From the NCBI RefSeq assembly GCF_001638985.1, contig NW_017265136.1:2599650-2663649 (forward strand): 64,000 nucleotides of DNA. The letters are read 5' to 3'. Each line of letters opens with the position of its first letter. Within the stretch, counting starts at the first letter, position 1. Shown here in pieces: positions 24,577 to 35,010 of this stretch. The stretch comes from Phycomyces blakesleeanus NRRL 1555(-). Taxonomy: Eukaryota > Mucoromycota > Mucoromycetes > Mucorales > Phycomycetaceae. The notes beneath the pieces were generated by a model. It searched no databases. It was not told where the DNA came from and was given only the letters and a program-made list of their open reading frames with translations. The position numbers and the translations under genes are program-made.

Positions 24577-25429
24577 TGTATTTAAAAAATCAAGATATTC
24601 ATATATATAAGTATTATACAACAATAATTAAGCAAATAATGATACGCGGACTCTTATCAAGATGGAGTGTAGAGTATATATATTAGACACACCTGTGATC
24701 ATTTTTCAGAATAGTATGTTTCTTTTATTTATGAATGTCTGTATAACTTTATATGTAGCACATAGTAACAAGCTTGTATATTTGCATCTCACTTACTGGT
24801 AAGCGCGGTAATATGGCAGTGAAAATTAGTTTTAAGAGCTCAATTTAACTACTTGATTTGGAGCGGAAGACACATAGTGTGTGGACAGACTAAAAAGTTA
24901 AAAAAGTTTAGAATTAACTTAGTCGATCAGATTAACTTATAACTGACCGCACCTTTTTTTTTTTTTCAAAAGAAAAAAGGTCAAATTTAGTTAAAATACA
25001 TATGATGTGGATATACTAAAAAGTTCAAAGTAAGATCAAAATACACAAAGACAATCAGATAAATATATGGTTGTTTTCACTCTTTTTTTTTAAAAAAAAT
25101 CAAGTGCGCATAGTATCATCTCTTTCAATATGTAAAAGTCTATTATTTCGGGGGGTTTTAGCCCTTAAATCCTACGACACATGTATTCTATCAAAGTTAT
25201 ATTCTTCTTTTCCATCAAAGTAATAATGTAAGAATAATAACTATATAGTCGTTTGAAATTCTTTTTGAACTTTATTTTGGTTCAATTTTTTTTTACACCT
25301 TCTATTGATACGGCTTGATATTTTGAACTTTTAATCTGGCCACACCAGCTGTAATTACCCAGGTGAGCTTTGAAAATACTCACTTGAAAACCTTTATTTG
25401 TGAGTATTAAGACTAAATTTGAAAATTGT

Positions 25430-26715
25430 AGGACATATAATATCCGATAAAGTTACAAAATCATCGTTCTCGCTGTCATACAGCTTCTCCTCTTCATGTT
25501 GGGTCTTTAAGGCAGCAACGAAGTCTATTGTCTCTTCCAGACGGGCCTAAATAATTAAATTAAGCTTATTATTATTTTTAATCTTATCAATCGTTTAGGA
25601 TTAGAAATATACCTTTAAGATCAAGAATAAGTTGACCAAGAATTCAATGTATTTCTCTCTTTTTCAAAGTCGTTCCCTACTAAGATATTTTTCTCTCGGA
25701 CAAAGTTGTACAGACTGTTCTTGTATCACTGCCTGTACCATAGCAGGATACACCTTCCTAGTTGTCGCAAAACAATTTCATTAGTACTAATAAATAAAAT
25801 GTTGCTTGTAATATTGCCTACCACTTGGCTGCACGAGATAGAATTTGAGTTTTCTAAACCTGTCAACAGGTTCATATCTGTGCTGGTGGGCTGCAGTCTT
25901 CAGCATGCTAGCAACGGAAACGTGCCCTTTGAGTTGTTGAAAACAGCTTTGGTATGATCGCCTAGACCAAAAACAACGGCTGTTTCCACAACAAGAATTT
26001 CTAGATCTTCAAGCTCCCCGAGACTAATAGCTCTACCGGCATTATAGATACGCCTTTTATCTTTAAACCCCAAATTTTTAAGTTACAGTGTCATTGTAGC
26101 CAGCTCATCTTCACCAGGAATAAAATATGAGGGTTTTTTTTTTATTCTTTCTCATCATGTCCAGCATGACTTCTATGCAAGGAAAATTCATATTGGTATT
26201 GTATACCACCTCTGATCTTGAGATCAAAAGCCTTTTTTCAAACACATTGACCCTAATCCAAATAAAAAAACTAGCTTATTATTGAAATGATCCTGATGAT
26301 ATTATGCATACATAATTTTACATATTTTCTTGATGAATTGGGATATAATTCTGTGGCCTTTTACAAGAGCCTTTCTCTCGACCTTCTCTTCGAACTCATC
26401 TATATTATCCTAATAGTAATAGTTAACAGCATATTAGTTGCTTGAAATTTAATTCGAGGATTTGGGTATCAAAAATATTTACTGCAGAAACTATATAACT
26501 GAAATAGGTGTTTGTGTCCGTCCACATATCGTTTGCTTATAGGGGCTCACGCTTTTTTTAATAGCCGGTATGTGTCTATATGCGCTTGGGTGAGGCGTTT
26601 TTGTTGAAGTCTTCAAGTACTTAATCATCTACATCATCTGCATCTTATTCTTATTTGAAGGCATCACATGTAGCCTTAAGACTATTTTTACGAAATTTCA
26701 TAATGGATTCCATTT
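25430..26715 (-). pseudogene. Decayed multi-exon gene, unknown family
   Basis: On the minus strand, separated coding-like blocks remain between AT-rich gaps. Going 5' to 3': VERKALVKGHRIISQFIKK (near 26350), YFIPGEDELATMTL then an in-frame TAA at 26083-26085, LGFKDKRRIYNAGRAISLG and LEILVVETAVVFGLGDHTK (about 25940-26070), a frame change near 25920 into GHVSVASMLKTAAHQHRYEP, then KVYPAMVQAVIQEQSVQLCP with a TGA at 25674-25676, and a last block ARLEETIDFVAALKTQHEEE near 25500. At least two stops and one frameshift make it a pseudogene. The residue pattern reminds me of large uncharacterised families in Mucorales genomes, but I cannot verify that. No catalytic motif is visible. Confidence 0.55.
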
Positions 26716-26864
26716 AGTTGAAGCCGATGAGCTGATTGTTGTCTCTCATGTTTGTAAATAGATAAAAAGATAAACGTATACTGAGGGAAATCTTAGTGAT
26801 ATATATATTATGTGCCACAAATTTAAGGACTGTCTTTTTGAACGCCTTGAATATTCGGCTTTCT

Positions 26865-26879
26865 CCTTTAGTATAACTC
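26865..26879. repeat. Target-site duplication, left copy
   Basis: CCTTTAGTATAACTC, identical to 32143-32157. It abuts the first base of the LINE. Confidence 0.9.
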
Positions 26880-28199
26880 ATGGCTCTTCCCGCTAAGACT
26901 CCGCCACCCCTACCAAGGGACCCCTCACCACCTCCTGGCTCACCCACGCCATCACTCAACACTCCATCTACACCAACTGGCTCACCACCATTGTCTCCAT
27001 CTTACGTAGCTGCGGCTGTTAAGTCTGTAGACAATTCTTGTACATCTCGCATCATCGGCTCCATCGCTGGTAATGGCGCTCCACGCATATGGAAAGAAGG
27101 CTCCTCTCCATTTTCTGTTTTCTACGAGGTCCCTGCTGAGGGAAACCCTCTCCGTCCTTTGTTCTTTGAGGCTCTTAACACCGCTTTCCCATTGGGTGTT
27201 GGCCGCGGCCTCACATATGCCTCTCGTACTTCCCGCACCTCCTTCGAATTCCATCTAGTAGACCAAGAAGCATGCTCGCGCGCATGCCAAGTTGGCTTTC
27301 CTTTTAATGGACGTACTGTCTTCGCTTCTCCTGCCATTCCTTCGACGTTTAAGCTCTTGCGCTTACGTGTGTCTCGACTTCCTCTTCACGGATATGCGGA
27401 TTTTGATGAACTTGCCGAGAATCTTCGCCGCTGCCTTGCTATATACGGACAGGTTCAGGAAATATCCTTGAATTTGAAATATAACTACCCCGACGGCACA
27501 GGCACCATCCATATGCTACGCCCACCTAATCCTGATCTTCATCTGCGTCACTTGGAACATGAGATCAAGTATAATGAAACTACAACTTTCCTTGCCACTT
27601 GGGCACGTATGGGTACTCATTGTACTTTCTGTAAAGAGATGGGTCACGAGAAAGAAGCTTGCACCAAGCGACCCAAAGAAACCCGCACCTGCTTCCGCTG
27701 TGGTAAGGTTGGTCACCTTGCCCATCAATGCCCACGAAACGAGGAAGCCGAATCAAAACGCCCTCGCAAAACTGCTCGCTCCCCAACCCATGCCCCTGCA
27801 CCCCCAGCCGCTCAGATGTATCATGGTCTTCTACCCTCTGAAACAATCTACGGCTCACAGCACGCCCCACAGAACATACCCCTACCTCCATTGGCTACTG
27901 AATCCCTTTCTAAACCACGCGCGGCCCCGGGCGCCATTCCGGGTTTTCTTCCCGCCAACCATCCTGACTTCCTGATAGAAGCAGCGGCTAGTACTGGCAT
28001 GGATGACAACGTCCAATTGGTTAAGACCAGTGATGGCGAACTTGGTAACGAAGAGACGAAGAAAAGCGACGATGAGGAATACTACAGCGACGATGACATC
28101 GATGAGGTCGCCAAGTATTTCGCTCAAATGGAAGATGATCCCATGGATGGTGAAAATGATGGTGGACAAGATCCTCCAAATCCAGCTCTTACTTTATGA
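26880..28199 (+). CDS. LINE ORF1, zinc-knuckle RNA-binding protein
   Basis: A 439-residue frame. The first 45 residues are Pro/Ser/Thr-rich. A central region (about 60-230) lacks a motif I can name with certainty but has the size and position of the RRM-like fold of other LINE ORF1 proteins. Two CX2CX4HX4C knuckles follow: CTFCKEMGHEKEAC and CFRCGKVGHLAHQC, spaced by about 12 residues. A basic patch (KRPRKTARS) and an acidic tail (SDDEEYYSDDDIDE) end the protein. It should bind the element RNA and form the retrotransposition particle. The stop TGA overlaps the ATG of ORF2 (ATGA at 28196-28199). Confidence 0.9.
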   Translation: MALPAKTPPPLPRDPSPPPGSPTPSLNTPSTPTGSPPLSPSYVAAAVKSVDNSCTSRIIGSIAGNGAPRIWKEGSSPFSVFYEVPAEGNPLRPLFFEALNTAFPLGVGRGLTYASRTSRTSFEFHLVDQEACSRACQVGFPFNGRTVFASPAIPSTFKLLRLRVSRLPLHGYADFDELAENLRRCLAIYGQVQEISLNLKYNYPDGTGTIHMLRPPNPDLHLRHLEHEIKYNETTTFLATWARMGTHCTFCKEMGHEKEACTKRPKETRTCFRCGKVGHLAHQCPRNEEAESKRPRKTARSPTHAPAPPAAQMYHGLLPSETIYGSQHAPQNIPLPPLATESLSKPRAAPGAIPGFLPANHPDFLIEAAASTGMDDNVQLVKTSDGELGNEETKKSDDEEYYSDDDIDEVAKYFAQMEDDPMDGENDGGQDPPNPALTL

Positions 28200-31100
28200 T
28201 TAAAATCTCCACGATAAACTGTCGAGGCCTGGCCAAATTGGCCAACCCCACCTTACGCTCATTATTTATACGCCACCTACGCTCTCAGCATGTCGATATA
28301 CTCGCCCTGCAAGAAACTCATGCTTCCTCTATGGATATACAGAACACATTCAATATGCAGTTTAGGACTACTTCCTCAGTTTGGTCCCAACATTGTGGTT
28401 TAGTGTGCCTAACTCCTATGATTTCTATTGTCAACCCTTTAACCTCTGTCTGTGGCCGATGTATATCTGCTACAGTTGAGCATGCCAACAATAATTTTTC
28501 CCCTTTTCAGATCTGTGTGGTATATGCCCAAGCTACAGTTGGACAACGGTATAAATTCCTATCTGCCCTGCTTGCTAACTCTTTATTATTGCCCACTCAT
28601 CCTTCACGCTTCATCCTGCTGGGAGATTTTAATCACTCCTATCACACTCGTTCACCTCGGCCCCGACTTGCACCTCATACGTGGCTCCAATTCCTCTCTG
28701 ACCACCTCTTTGACTGCGTCACTATGCCTGATTCTACCCCTATGCCTACCTTCCATCGCGGCACAACGTCCTCCACCTTGGACTATATATTCTCCTCTTC
28801 CGATATGTTTTCCCACCGCATTTCGTCTTCCGTGGATTATATTCATCCGCAATGGTCAGACCATTTCCTAGTTTCCGCATCTTTTCTCTTTGATTCAGGC
28901 ACTGTCTTGGGGAAAGGCCTATGGCGTGCCAACCCACGTCTGTCCTACAACCAGCATTTCTGTCTCCAGCTTGACTCTCACATTCATTCCCTCGTCCACT
29001 CTCTACCAACATCTCTATCTGTTCAAGAACAGTGGGATAGTCTCAAAACCGATGTCATCCATTTTATCCGCTCTTATTGCCGTCGCCCTCGCCGCAACCT
29101 CACTACGATAGAAGCCCAGTTGCAGAGCAAGCGCGCGCACCTGATACAAAAGTACCGACTCAACCCCTCCATTAACTTCCAGCTTCCTTTTGTGGAACGA
29201 CAGATTCAGGACATACAACACGAAAAGGTAGAAACACAGGCATTGCGCGCTGGAAAACACTGGCGGGAACAGGGTGAGACCTCTGCCGGTTACTTGAAAC
29301 GTACGATTGAAACACGACAAGTCCGTAAGACGATCTCTGGCCTACGCCACCCCTTCACCAACGTCCTTTCGACACAGCCTTCTATCATGACCGATTCCGC
29401 GGCTGCATTTTATGAAGATTTGTATTCCCCCGATGACATTGAGCAAACCGCTGTAGACGACCTTCTACATAATCTTCCGACTCATATTGTTCTCTCTGAC
29501 GCTCTTGTAAACAAACTCACTTCCTCCTTTTCCATCGTAGACATACGAGAAGGTGCGCAGCGGTCTCCTTCCGCCAGCAGTCCCGGTCCCGACGGGATAC
29601 CCTATGAAATCCTTCGTCTCCTTTTTGACCATCCCGCGTGTGCTCATATCTTGGAAAAGCTTTACAATGACGCTCTCACCGCTGGAGTTTTTCCTGCCTC
29701 TTGGCAATCTACTTGTCTCTCCTTGCTACCGAAGAAAGGAGACCTTACATCTTTGAAGAACTGGCGACCTATTGCCTTGATTAACACTGATGCAAAGGTC
29801 TTTACTCGACTACTCAATGCCCGTATGATTCCTGCTGCCAGCTCAATTGTGTCTCAATATCAAACCGGGTTTGTGAGGGGAAGGTTCATTGCTGACAATG
29901 GCATGCTCGTCAAGACCATTATGGAACAGGCCCGGCTCACTCAATCCACCAGTATTGGCTTGCTCTTGGATCAAGAAAAGGCTTACGATCGTGTACACCC
30001 CTCGTACCTGCGACAAGTCCTGCGCCATTTCCGTTTCCCTTCCTCTCTCGTCGATTGTATTTGCAACCTATTCTTCTCTACTCGAATACGAGTCAATGTA
30101 AACGGTCATATCTCCCGAGAACTTGTTCAGCACCGCGGTCTCCGACAGGGCGATCCTCTGTCCCCCGTTCTCTTCAATCTCGCCTTTGAGCCTCTTCTAC
30201 GCCGCCTCCAACATGACCCTGAATTTTCTGGGTTTCTCCCACCTATCTCGCCAATCCTTCCAGCCCCCCCTCCAGTCAAATGTCTTGCATATGCGGACGA
30301 TGTCATTGTTTTCCTCTCCACACCCGAATGTTTCACACGCCTCCACACACATCTTGCCACTTACTCTCGGGCCTCCAATGCCAAGATCAACATGGCCAAG
30401 ACGGAGGCCATATCGCTTTCGGGACAACCACTTCCTCACTGGATCACGTTCCTACAGGCCCACCAAATAACATCCTGGCACGACCGTTCCTGTCCTGACT
30501 CCCTCCGCTACCTTGGCTTCCCTCTTGTCAGTTCGATTGCCCAACGCGATGCCTTTTGTTCCTCATTGTTAACAACCATACAATCTTCCTGCGCCATACA
30601 CCTCACTCGATCCTTATCGATCCGGGGGCATGCCACCGTTCTCAATACTCTCATTCTCTCCCGTCTCTGGCATGTCCTACGCGTGATCTCTGTTCCTGTG
30701 TCGTTTCTCGATAAAGTGAAGTCGGTCATGGGTCAGTTCTTGCAGCACCGAATGTTTCCTCCCATTAAGCTGTCCACTCTTTGTCTCCCTCTTCGTTCTG
30801 GCGGCCTTGGAGTATTAGATCCTTCTATACAACAAGGTGCTCTTCAGCTGCGCTGGTTACGTCCTCTCTGTCTCTCTCCTCACTCCACCTCTGGCTTAGT
30901 TCCTCCTTGGCTGTCCTTTCTCTTACGTTATCATACGTCTGGCACCGACCCCCAATTGACACTTCTCTTCCACGATCTTCGCCCCCCCCGATCTGACTGG
31001 CCTTGCAGGTTGCTTCCGCAACATATTCTCTGCTATTGATAGGCTCCCGCACGACTTCTCCTCCCTTGCCCCCAACATTGCTACGTGTTTAGCACTTCCC

Positions 31101-31994
31101 CTCCGCTCAGTATGCCTACCAGCCACAAGCACTACCTCCTTCCCTCCCTCCTGGCAACACCTCCGCGTTGAAGATGCCTTTCTTGTTGACCCTTCTTTCG
31201 ACGTTCTCTGCCGTCGAGCGCCGGCTGATTTCCCACGCAACCCGCTCATATTGCGCAAGTTTTTCAAGAGAGTTGACTCTCGCGACATCTTGCTACAACC
31301 TTTCCTTGTTCGCGCTTTCCTCCCTTCTCATATCCTTCAGCTCAATAACCCTTCCATTCCTTCCCGTTCAGGTTCATCAATCAATGCTAGCCCTTTTGTT
31401 TGCGGCCTTTTACCTGGAATACCGTGGTCCAAGCTGAAACCTCGTATGTATCGTTCTCTTTGTTCCTCTTCTGTTTCTCCTCCCCTGTCGTCTACACTGT
31501 CCAGCTCACAATGGCGAATCTTTTGGAACCTTCCTATACACCACCATGTCCGCAACATCTGGTACCGAGGTCTGCACCACAAATTGTCATCCCGCTCCCT
31601 GTTGCATCGCATACTTCCTGGCCCCTTCCCCACCGACTCTTGCCCCATTTGTGAAGCCTCTACAGACACACCCGACCATTTCCTCTTCTCCTGCCCCCTC
31701 AAAATTGACGTTTGGTCTACATTCTGGCAAGATGTCTTTGGATCTCATCCTACTCTTCCTATACTCCATGATGCATTTTACAACCTGTCTTTCCCCTATA
31801 CCCGCCCCTCTGATATTCACGCCGCCTCTCTCTTTAGCTGTGCCCTTCTGGCGATCTGGCGACATCATTGGTCCACGGTGTTCGACAATACACCTTTTGT
31901 ATCTTCCACCGTCCTATCTACCGCTTCCTGCTTGGTTGCCATATTTAAGGCTGAAAAATCTCTTGATGACCTTGCCTGTTCTCTTGCTACTTAG
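28196..31994 (+). CDS. LINE ORF2, endonuclease-reverse transcriptase, one frame break
   Basis: The first frame (28196-31039) opens with an APE-type endonuclease: INCRG, ALQETHAS, LLGDFNHSYH, STLDYIFSS and QWSDHFLVS give the N/E/D/D/SDH catalytic set. Reverse-transcriptase motifs follow: LPKKGDLTSLKNWRPIAL, TGFVRGRFIADN, LLLDQEKAYDRV, GLRQGDPLSPVLFN and the catalytic YADD. After a run of eight C (30982-30989) the coding signal shifts by one base into another frame, which continues to 31994. That part ends with a finger region carrying SCPICEASTDTPDHFLFSCP, typical of LINE ORF2 C-termini. No RNase H domain is visible. The break may be a recent single-base insertion, a sequencing error or a programmed shift; everything else looks intact. 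Confidence 0.9.
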
Positions 31995-32142
31995 CTCTAC
32001 CTTTAGTTTTCCTTCTTACATATACACCTCAAAAAAAAATCAAAAACCCAAAAACAAATTTTGTGACGTGCGTCCTTTTTTTTAGCTAGTGATCCTCACA
32101 ATAAAAACCTGAGCTCTAATTGCTCCCTACAAAAAAAAAAAA
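31995..32142 (+). other. LINE 3' UTR and poly(A) tail
   Basis: About 136 bases follow the ORF2 stop and end in A12 (32131-32142), directly before the right target-site duplication. An internal A9 tract sits near 32031. Confidence 0.8.
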
Positions 32143-32157
32143 CCTTTAGTATAACTC
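32143..32157. repeat. Target-site duplication, right copy
   Basis: Second copy of CCTTTAGTATAACTC, directly after the poly(A) tail. Confidence 0.9.
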
Positions 32158-32935
32158 TTTATTATAGACGTATGACCTATTCTATTTGGACTATATTAAG
32201 TTGTGACAAAATGGGGAGACTTTGTCATACGGCAACACCCTCTATGACATATCCAAGTGAGAGTATTAAGGGGTTGTCAACACACAAATATATATAGTAA
32301 ATGCATTTAAGTAGAGAACAAATACTACGCTTTTTAAAAGTATACTAGCTCTCTGCATTATATATAAGACAAAAATAAATAAATTGATATAGGTATTTTT
32401 TATTTATTTAAAAAAAAACAGATATACTCACATATCAAAGTGCAATATTATATGTGAAATCCCATTATTTAATTTTCAGTTGCCGACTTTTTTTGCTACT
32501 TTATTTGTAGCACATAAAAAATAGACAGTTTAGTAAGATATTTTCTAAAGTAAGCTTTTAATTCCGAAGTGAGAAAAATTTGCTTTTTTGATTATACGAC
32601 ATTAGGAGAAACATCATTTTCAAACACCGTCGCATTTTTTTTTGTGTACGAGAACTGCTAGCCTCACGAAATTGCTACGCTCCCAGGTGTTTTTAAATTA
32701 CTAAAAAAAGCTTAGCCAGTTTGAGTTCCAAAAATGCCCTGCAATCTGCCAGAAATACTTGACATTTGAAATTCAAATTAATTATTTTATTTTATTTTAT
32801 TTTTATTTTTGCTTTTTTACAAGTTTTCAATTAGTCTTTTATTTTTTATTACTATTTGCCAACAATTAATTGATCCTCTTATTCCAATTATAATTCTATT
32901 TAAATATTATACTGCCTTGCAATTAAGGTATTTGT

Positions 32936-33097
32936 GATTGATTTTGGATTAGTATCTCAATATTAGAAAAAATAGATACTGTGAGAGTGTTATTTATTAA
33001 AGAAAATTAAAATAATATTCGAGGTACTCGGAACTGATTTTGGGCCAGTATCTTTATATTAGGAAAGGTAGATACTTTGAGAGTGGTGTTTATTAAG
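32936..33097. repeat. Diverged tandem duplication, about 95-bp period
   Basis: A 66-base block (32936-33001) recurs at 33031-33097. Shared words in order are TGATTTTGG, AGTATCT, ATATTAG, TAGATACT, GAGAGTG and TTTATTAAG. Substitutions show that it is old. Confidence 0.7.
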
Positions 33098-34470
33098 GGA
33101 TAGAATAATTTGCTTATATATCAATCGATAAAGACTTTATTTTTCTTACTATTCAATTTGCCTCTCTTAATATTTGTACCTCCACTGTGCCACGTCTGAT
33201 ACTCAAAAATCCAGCCAGGGACACATAAATCTACCCAGACACACATACACATATATTTTTTTTGTGATGAATTCATAGAGCTATATAAAGAATAAATTAA
33301 TAAATAATTTATTTTTTTTGGAAGTAGAGCTTCCCCCTCCCCTCAAGCTTTATGTAACTCTTCGTTACAAAAAGTTTAGGTACTATATATTACAATTAAT
33401 GTGTAAAAATAAGTCGAGCAGTTTATTGAATGGACAGTAGACTTTAAGTGATGTGGTTGTAAAATGATAAGAAGATTTGCAGAGAATTTAAAGGCAGAGC
33501 CTAGGTTACGTGCTTATATTCCAACTTTTTAAATATATAGAAAAATAGGCTCTATTGAATCATAATCAATACATTATATAGTAAATTTGCAGTTTAATAT
33601 AAAATGAAATGAAAGGTCTAGAATTGAAGTTTATACAAGATCGTTTTTTCTCAAAATGTAACGAACTTTTACTTTTTTTTCAAATCGAGTTATAGTCACA
33701 TTATCTTTGGCATACTATTTTGTTATTGTTGTATTTGATCTCATAAATTTTATCATCACAAAACCAAAACAAAAAACAAATACACAACATATCAAAGGCT
33801 TAGTTGTTCTTATATATATATAGTTACAAAGAGCAGTAGTCAGAATTGGATGATCTTTTGCCAAGACTCAGCTACAAATATATATGAAAACATACTTTTT
33901 TTTTTGGTAATAATGTAAAACTACTACAAGCATAGGCTTGTGGAAAGTAAAAGTAGTTAAAGATATTTACAGAATAGGAAGAATGATTGGCATCAAACGA
34001 TTTCAGGGATTATATAAATATATTTGGAAGCATAATAAAGGTTTATTATCTAACTACGAGTATTGCTTCACATCTTTAAAAGGAAAAAAAAAGGAAAGAC
34101 AGAGTAGGTTGTGAGAATAAAAAACCTAACAAAAAGTAGAAACCTAGTTGCCTTTAACTAAGAGTTCGATATAGTATAACACTCTTAGTTGCAGTGTGTA
34201 GATGTATTTGGATCGGAAGTATTGCATTTCTTGTCTCACCAAAAAGTAACGAGAACACAGATAATGAAAATAAGGTTTTGAAGGAGTCCAAGGTATATTA
34301 TGAAATATAACCAAGCAACAGTACTCCGAGTTGTCGTTTTATTATCGATCCAATCATTTATTAAAAGAAAGAAAGAGAGACAACAGCATTATATACGGGA
34401 CCACATAAAGGAATTTAGTCATAAAGCATATATATACGACCTTGACATGAATGTGCTTAAATGAGCTTTA

Positions 34471-34578
34471 ATGAATCTGGATACGACTGGCTACATGAAG
34501 CTTCTGGAATATTTTGAGGAACGATACATGATTAATTATTTGCCGAAATTCACATTTGATTTAATTAAACGAGACTAA
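34471..34578 (+). other. Short coding-like relic, 35 codons
   Basis: An ATG-to-TAA frame with non-random composition (MNLDTTGYMKLLEYF...) inside AT-rich DNA. Surrounding codons are stops in this frame. It may be the tail of a decayed gene. No family recognised. Confidence 0.2.
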
Positions 34579-34915
34579 AGAAGAAAGAGAAATGATGTGA
34601 TTAAGAATCACTATTGATTTCCATGACAAATGATGAGGGACGAATTAAGGGCTGTAAGAAAAAGAATCACTAATGAGCATGTTATTTTTTTTTTTAAAAG
34701 AAAAGCGCATGTATATATTCGGTCGTCTAAGAAACATAGTAAAATCTTCGTAAATTCTCTTGTTTTAAAATTACGAGTTATATACTTGATAAAAAATAAT
34801 GTAAAGACAACCGTTCTTTCGCCGTTCAGACATTCCTTCTATGAACACCTTCTGTGTAATTGAACCTGTTTTGCCTTTAAAGAAGTGGACACAGTCACAA
34901 GTGACGTACAACTTT

Positions 34916-34966
34916 ACGCGTGCTTTTTCAACCTTACGCGTATTTTTCTTTTGTAACTTTACGCGT
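34916..34966. promoter_or_regulatory. Three MCB-like ACGCGT boxes
   Basis: ACGCGT occurs at 34916-34921, 34936-34941 and 34961-34966, each preceded by TT, 45-95 bp before the chromodomain start codon. ACGCGT is the MluI cell-cycle box bound by MBF in yeasts. Clustered copies suggest G1/S-regulated expression. The factor binding it in this organism is inferred. Confidence 0.65.
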
Positions 34967-35010
34967 TGGTGCAATCTCGGTTGACCTTTATTACTCTTTA
35001 GTATTTAACT

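Larger units (their letters stand above)
20827..25429. other. Gene-free, strongly AT-rich DNA, 4.6 kb
   Basis: No supportable gene on either strand. It contains (TA)n tracts (21033-21056, 21700-21738), a poly-G/GA patch around 21780-21805, a perfect CArG-like box at 22764, a foldback element at 24475-24576 and a weak direct duplication near 24870-25035. Together with the decayed gene and LINE to the right it forms a 14 kb stretch without an intact host gene. Confidence 0.5.
26880..32142 (+). mobile_element. LINE (non-LTR retrotransposon), nearly full length
   Basis: A 5.26 kb insertion bounded by a 15-bp target-site duplication (CCTTTAGTATAACTC at 26865-26879 and 32143-32157) and ending in 12 adenines, the hallmarks of target-primed reverse transcription. 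ORF1 carries CCHC knuckles. ORF2 carries an APE-like endonuclease, reverse transcriptase and a C-terminal HCPxC-type finger. The body is GC-richer than its AT-rich surroundings. The 5' end coincides with the ORF1 ATG. One reading-frame break lies in a C8 tract at 30982-30989. The exact duplication implies recent insertion. LINEs of this kind occur around centromeres in some Mucoromycotina (Grem-LINE1); kinship with them is inference. Confidence 0.93.
32158..34915. other. Gene-free AT-rich DNA right of the LINE
   Basis: No intact gene. It contains a diverged tandem duplication (32936-33097) and a short coding-like relic at 34471-34578 reading LDTTGYMKLLEYFEERY before a stop, which I cannot assign. 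The rest is homopolymer-rich. Promoter boxes of the chromodomain gene begin at 34916. Confidence 0.5.

Noticed and set aside
28452..31868. Many overlapping frames on both strands within the LINE
   Set aside because: They are shadows of ORF1 and ORF2; none has independent domain evidence.
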